From assembly GCA_946477805.1 (NCBI GenBank), contig CAMKZP010000212.1, positions 1 to 6,697 of the forward strand: a stretch of DNA of 6,697 nucleotides, read 5' to 3'. Under the pieces are notes generated by a model, which was not told where the DNA came from, did not search any database, and saw nothing but the letters and a program-made list of their open reading frames with translations. The stretch is from an uncultured Enterobacter sp. (GTDB taxonomy: Bacteria > Pseudomonadota > Gammaproteobacteria > Enterobacterales > Enterobacteriaceae). The number at the start of each line of letters is the position of its first letter. Within the stretch, counting starts at the first letter, position 1. The position numbers and the translations under genes are program-made. Shown here one piece after another: positions 6,154-6,697 of this stretch.

Positions 6154-6163
6154 ATCATTAACT
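6154..6163 (-). promoter_or_regulatory. ArcA-like box (AGTTAATGAT)
   Basis: The minus strand reads AGTTAATGAT, 9 of 10 against the ArcA-P consensus WGTTAATTAW. It lies almost entirely in the centre of the GACGAG/CTCGTC inverted repeat. AT-rich DNA produces such matches by chance, so the assignment is tentative. Confidence 0.27.
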
Positions 6164-6180
6164 CGTCAAATTATTGCCTA

Positions 6181-6217
6181 TTATGCCATTGCCTGAAAAA
6201 TGTTCAAAATGGCATAA
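6181..6217. repeat. Perfect 10-bp inverted repeat (TTATGCCATT / AATGGCATAA)
   Basis: The arms at 6181-6190 and 6208-6217 are perfectly complementary with a 17-nt spacer. They could form a hairpin in a long ackA transcript or be the two half-sites of a dimeric regulator. The core TGCCA/TGGCA recurs in the next repeat. Confidence 0.7.
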
Positions 6218-6218
6218 A
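6189..6218 (+). promoter_or_regulatory. Candidate ackA promoter (proximal)
   Basis: TTGCCT (6189-6194, 4/6) and CATAAA (6213-6218, 4/6) have an 18-bp spacer, and the -10 carries an upstream TG (6210-6211) in extended -10 position. The start would be near 6226, within the TTATGCCATT/AATGGCATAA inverted repeat region, so a regulator bound there would block it. Confidence 0.25.
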
Positions 6219-6235
6219 ATCATAAGTATTCCTTT

Positions 6236-6266
6236 CATCATGCCACAATGTTCGTCTGGCATGATG
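6236..6266. repeat. Perfect 10-bp inverted repeat (CATCATGCCA / TGGCATGATG)
   Basis: The arms at 6236-6245 and 6257-6266 are perfectly complementary around an 11-nt loop. Its centre (6251) is 52 bp from the centre of the preceding repeat (6199), close to five helical turns. No T-run follows, so it is not a terminator. Confidence 0.7.
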
Positions 6267-6274
6267 TTAATCAT
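6265..6274 (+). promoter_or_regulatory. ArcA-like box (TGTTAATCAT)
   Basis: TGTTAATCAT matches the ArcA-P consensus WGTTAATTAW at 9 of 10 positions. It lies about 80 bp upstream of ackA, overlapping the right arm of the CATCATGCCA/TGGCATGATG palindrome by two bases. Consensus-only evidence. Confidence 0.27.
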
Positions 6275-6290
6275 AAATGTCTGGGTCAGC

Positions 6291-6344
6291 ATGCGTTACG
6301 CTTTTAGACTCACTGACGTTTTTTTAGCCACGTATCAATTATAG
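6291..6344 (+). CDS. Possible 17-codon upstream ORF in the ackA leader
   Basis: ATG at 6291 opens a frame encoding MRYAFRLTDVFLATYQL and stops with TAG at 6342-6344. The stop lies inside the ackA ribosome site (TAGGT, 6342-6346) and ends 8 nt before the ackA ATG. The ribosome site of the ORF itself is weak: a GGG at 6283-6285 with a 5-nt gap. If translated, terminating ribosomes would sit on the ackA initiation region. It may simply be a chance ORF. Confidence 0.25.
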   Translation: MRYAFRLTDVFLATYQL

Positions 6345-6352
6345 GTACTTCC

Positions 6353-6697
6353 ATGTCGAGTAAGTTAGTACTGGTTCTGAACTGCGGTAGCTCTTCCCTG
6401 AAATTCGCCATCATTGATGCGCTGAACGGTGAAGAATACCTCTCTGGTTTGTCCGAATGTTTCCATCTGCCTGAAGCACGTATCAAGTGGAAGATGGACG
6501 GCAACAAACAAGAAGCGGCTTTAGGTGCAGGCGCCGCTCACAGTGAAGCGCTGAACTTTATCGTTAACACTATTCTGGCACAAAAACCAGAACTGTCTGC
6601 TCAGCTGACTGCGATCGGTCACCGTATCGTCCACGGCGGCGAAAAATACACCAGCTCCGTTCTGATCGACGACTCTGTTATCCAGGGTATCAAAGAC
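6353..6697 (+). CDS. ackA: Acetate kinase AckA (N-terminal 115 residues, cut by window end)
   Basis: This cytosolic enzyme of the ASKHA superfamily interconverts acetyl phosphate + ADP and acetate + ATP. With Pta it forms the acetate overflow/fermentation pathway. Only 115 of about 400 residues are visible and the frame is open to the window edge. The acetokinase signature LVLVLNCGSSSLKF is at residues 5-18, with the catalytic/metal-side asparagine N10, and the substrate-binding arginine is R91 in GHRIVHGG. The ATG at 6353 follows TAGGT (6342-6346) by 6 nt and matches the E. coli start MSSKLVLVLN. Codon choice in this segment is biased towards those of highly expressed genes (CTG, GGT, GAA, AAA), as expected for ackA. 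In E. coli pta follows immediately downstream. Leader structure is described in the 6016-6352 entry. Confidence 0.98.
   Translation, partial: MSSKLVLVLNCGSSSLKFAIIDALNGEEYLSGLSECFHLPEARIKWKMDGNKQEAALGAGAAHSEALNFIVNTILAQKPELSAQLTAIGHRIVHGGEKYTSSVLIDDSVIQGIKD

Larger units (their letters stand above)
6016..6352. promoter_or_regulatory. Divergent yfbV-ackA regulatory region
   Basis: This 337-bp AT-rich gap holds the control signals of both flanking genes. Perfect inverted repeats are: ATGACAA/TTGTCAT (6075-6081/6095-6101), GACGAG/CTCGTC (6147-6152/6162-6167), TTATGCCATT/AATGGCATAA (6181-6190/6208-6217) and CATCATGCCA/TGGCATGATG (6236-6245/6257-6266). Small GC hairpins occur at 6108-6118 and 6129-6144. 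It also has two ArcA-like boxes, two weak plus-strand promoter candidates and a 17-codon ORF ending in the ackA ribosome site. In E. coli ackA expression responds to oxygen and growth state; which of these sites are used cannot be told from the sequence. Confidence 0.75.

Noticed and set aside
6310..6507. 65-codon minus-strand open frame opposite the ackA start
   Set aside because: It is antisense to the highly conserved AckA N-terminus with no supporting signal.
1..6697. Mobile element, phage, CRISPR, defence or toxin-antitoxin system
   Set aside because: All long open frames are accounted for by conserved core genes in the standard enterobacterial order. No repeats array, transposase, integrase or composition break is visible.

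Overview
The window is a conserved core-chromosome segment of a member of the Enterobacteriaceae. The gene order alaA-yfbR / yfbS-yfbT-yfbU-yfbV / ackA is the one I know from Escherichia coli K-12, and all seven proteins are near-identical in layout to the E. coli ones. Protein differences from K-12 and the GCCGGG-type REP hairpins suggest an Enterobacter/Lelliottia/Leclercia-like genus rather than E. coli itself. That genus-level guess is tentative.

Layout. Positions 1-309 are non-coding and AT-rich at the left end. In E. coli this is the long regulatory gap between the divergent genes lrhA (LysR-type regulator, outside the window to the left) and alaA. A 35-codon ORF with a good ribosome site (310-417) lies directly before alaA and may be a small protein or leader peptide. 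alaA (423-1637, +, alanine-forming aminotransferase) and yfbR (1754-2353, +, 5'-deoxynucleotidase) follow, separated by a REP-type hairpin. A REP-like terminator (about 2360-2392) closes them off 40 bp from the convergent yfbS end.

The minus strand then carries, in transcription order, yfbV (6015-5560, inner-membrane protein), yfbU (5467-4973, UPF0304), yfbT/hxpA (4961-4302, HAD sugar/hexitol phosphatase) and yfbS (4226-2394, SLC13-type transporter with two RCK_C domains). yfbU and yfbT are tightly coupled. Intrinsic terminators sit after yfbV and after yfbT, each only about 30-40 nt before the next start codon, so the cluster is not one simple operon.

The 337-bp gap 6016-6352 between the divergent yfbV and ackA is rich in structure: several perfect inverted repeats, two ArcA-like boxes, candidate promoters, and a 17-codon upstream ORF whose stop overlaps the ackA ribosome site. 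ackA (acetate kinase, +) runs off the right end with 115 codons visible.

Functionally the genes are housekeeping: pyruvate/alanine interconversion, dNMP turnover, sugar-phosphate detoxification, anion transport and acetate overflow metabolism. I see no phage, insertion sequence, CRISPR array, tRNA/rRNA or defence system. The interest lies in the leaders and intergenic signals.
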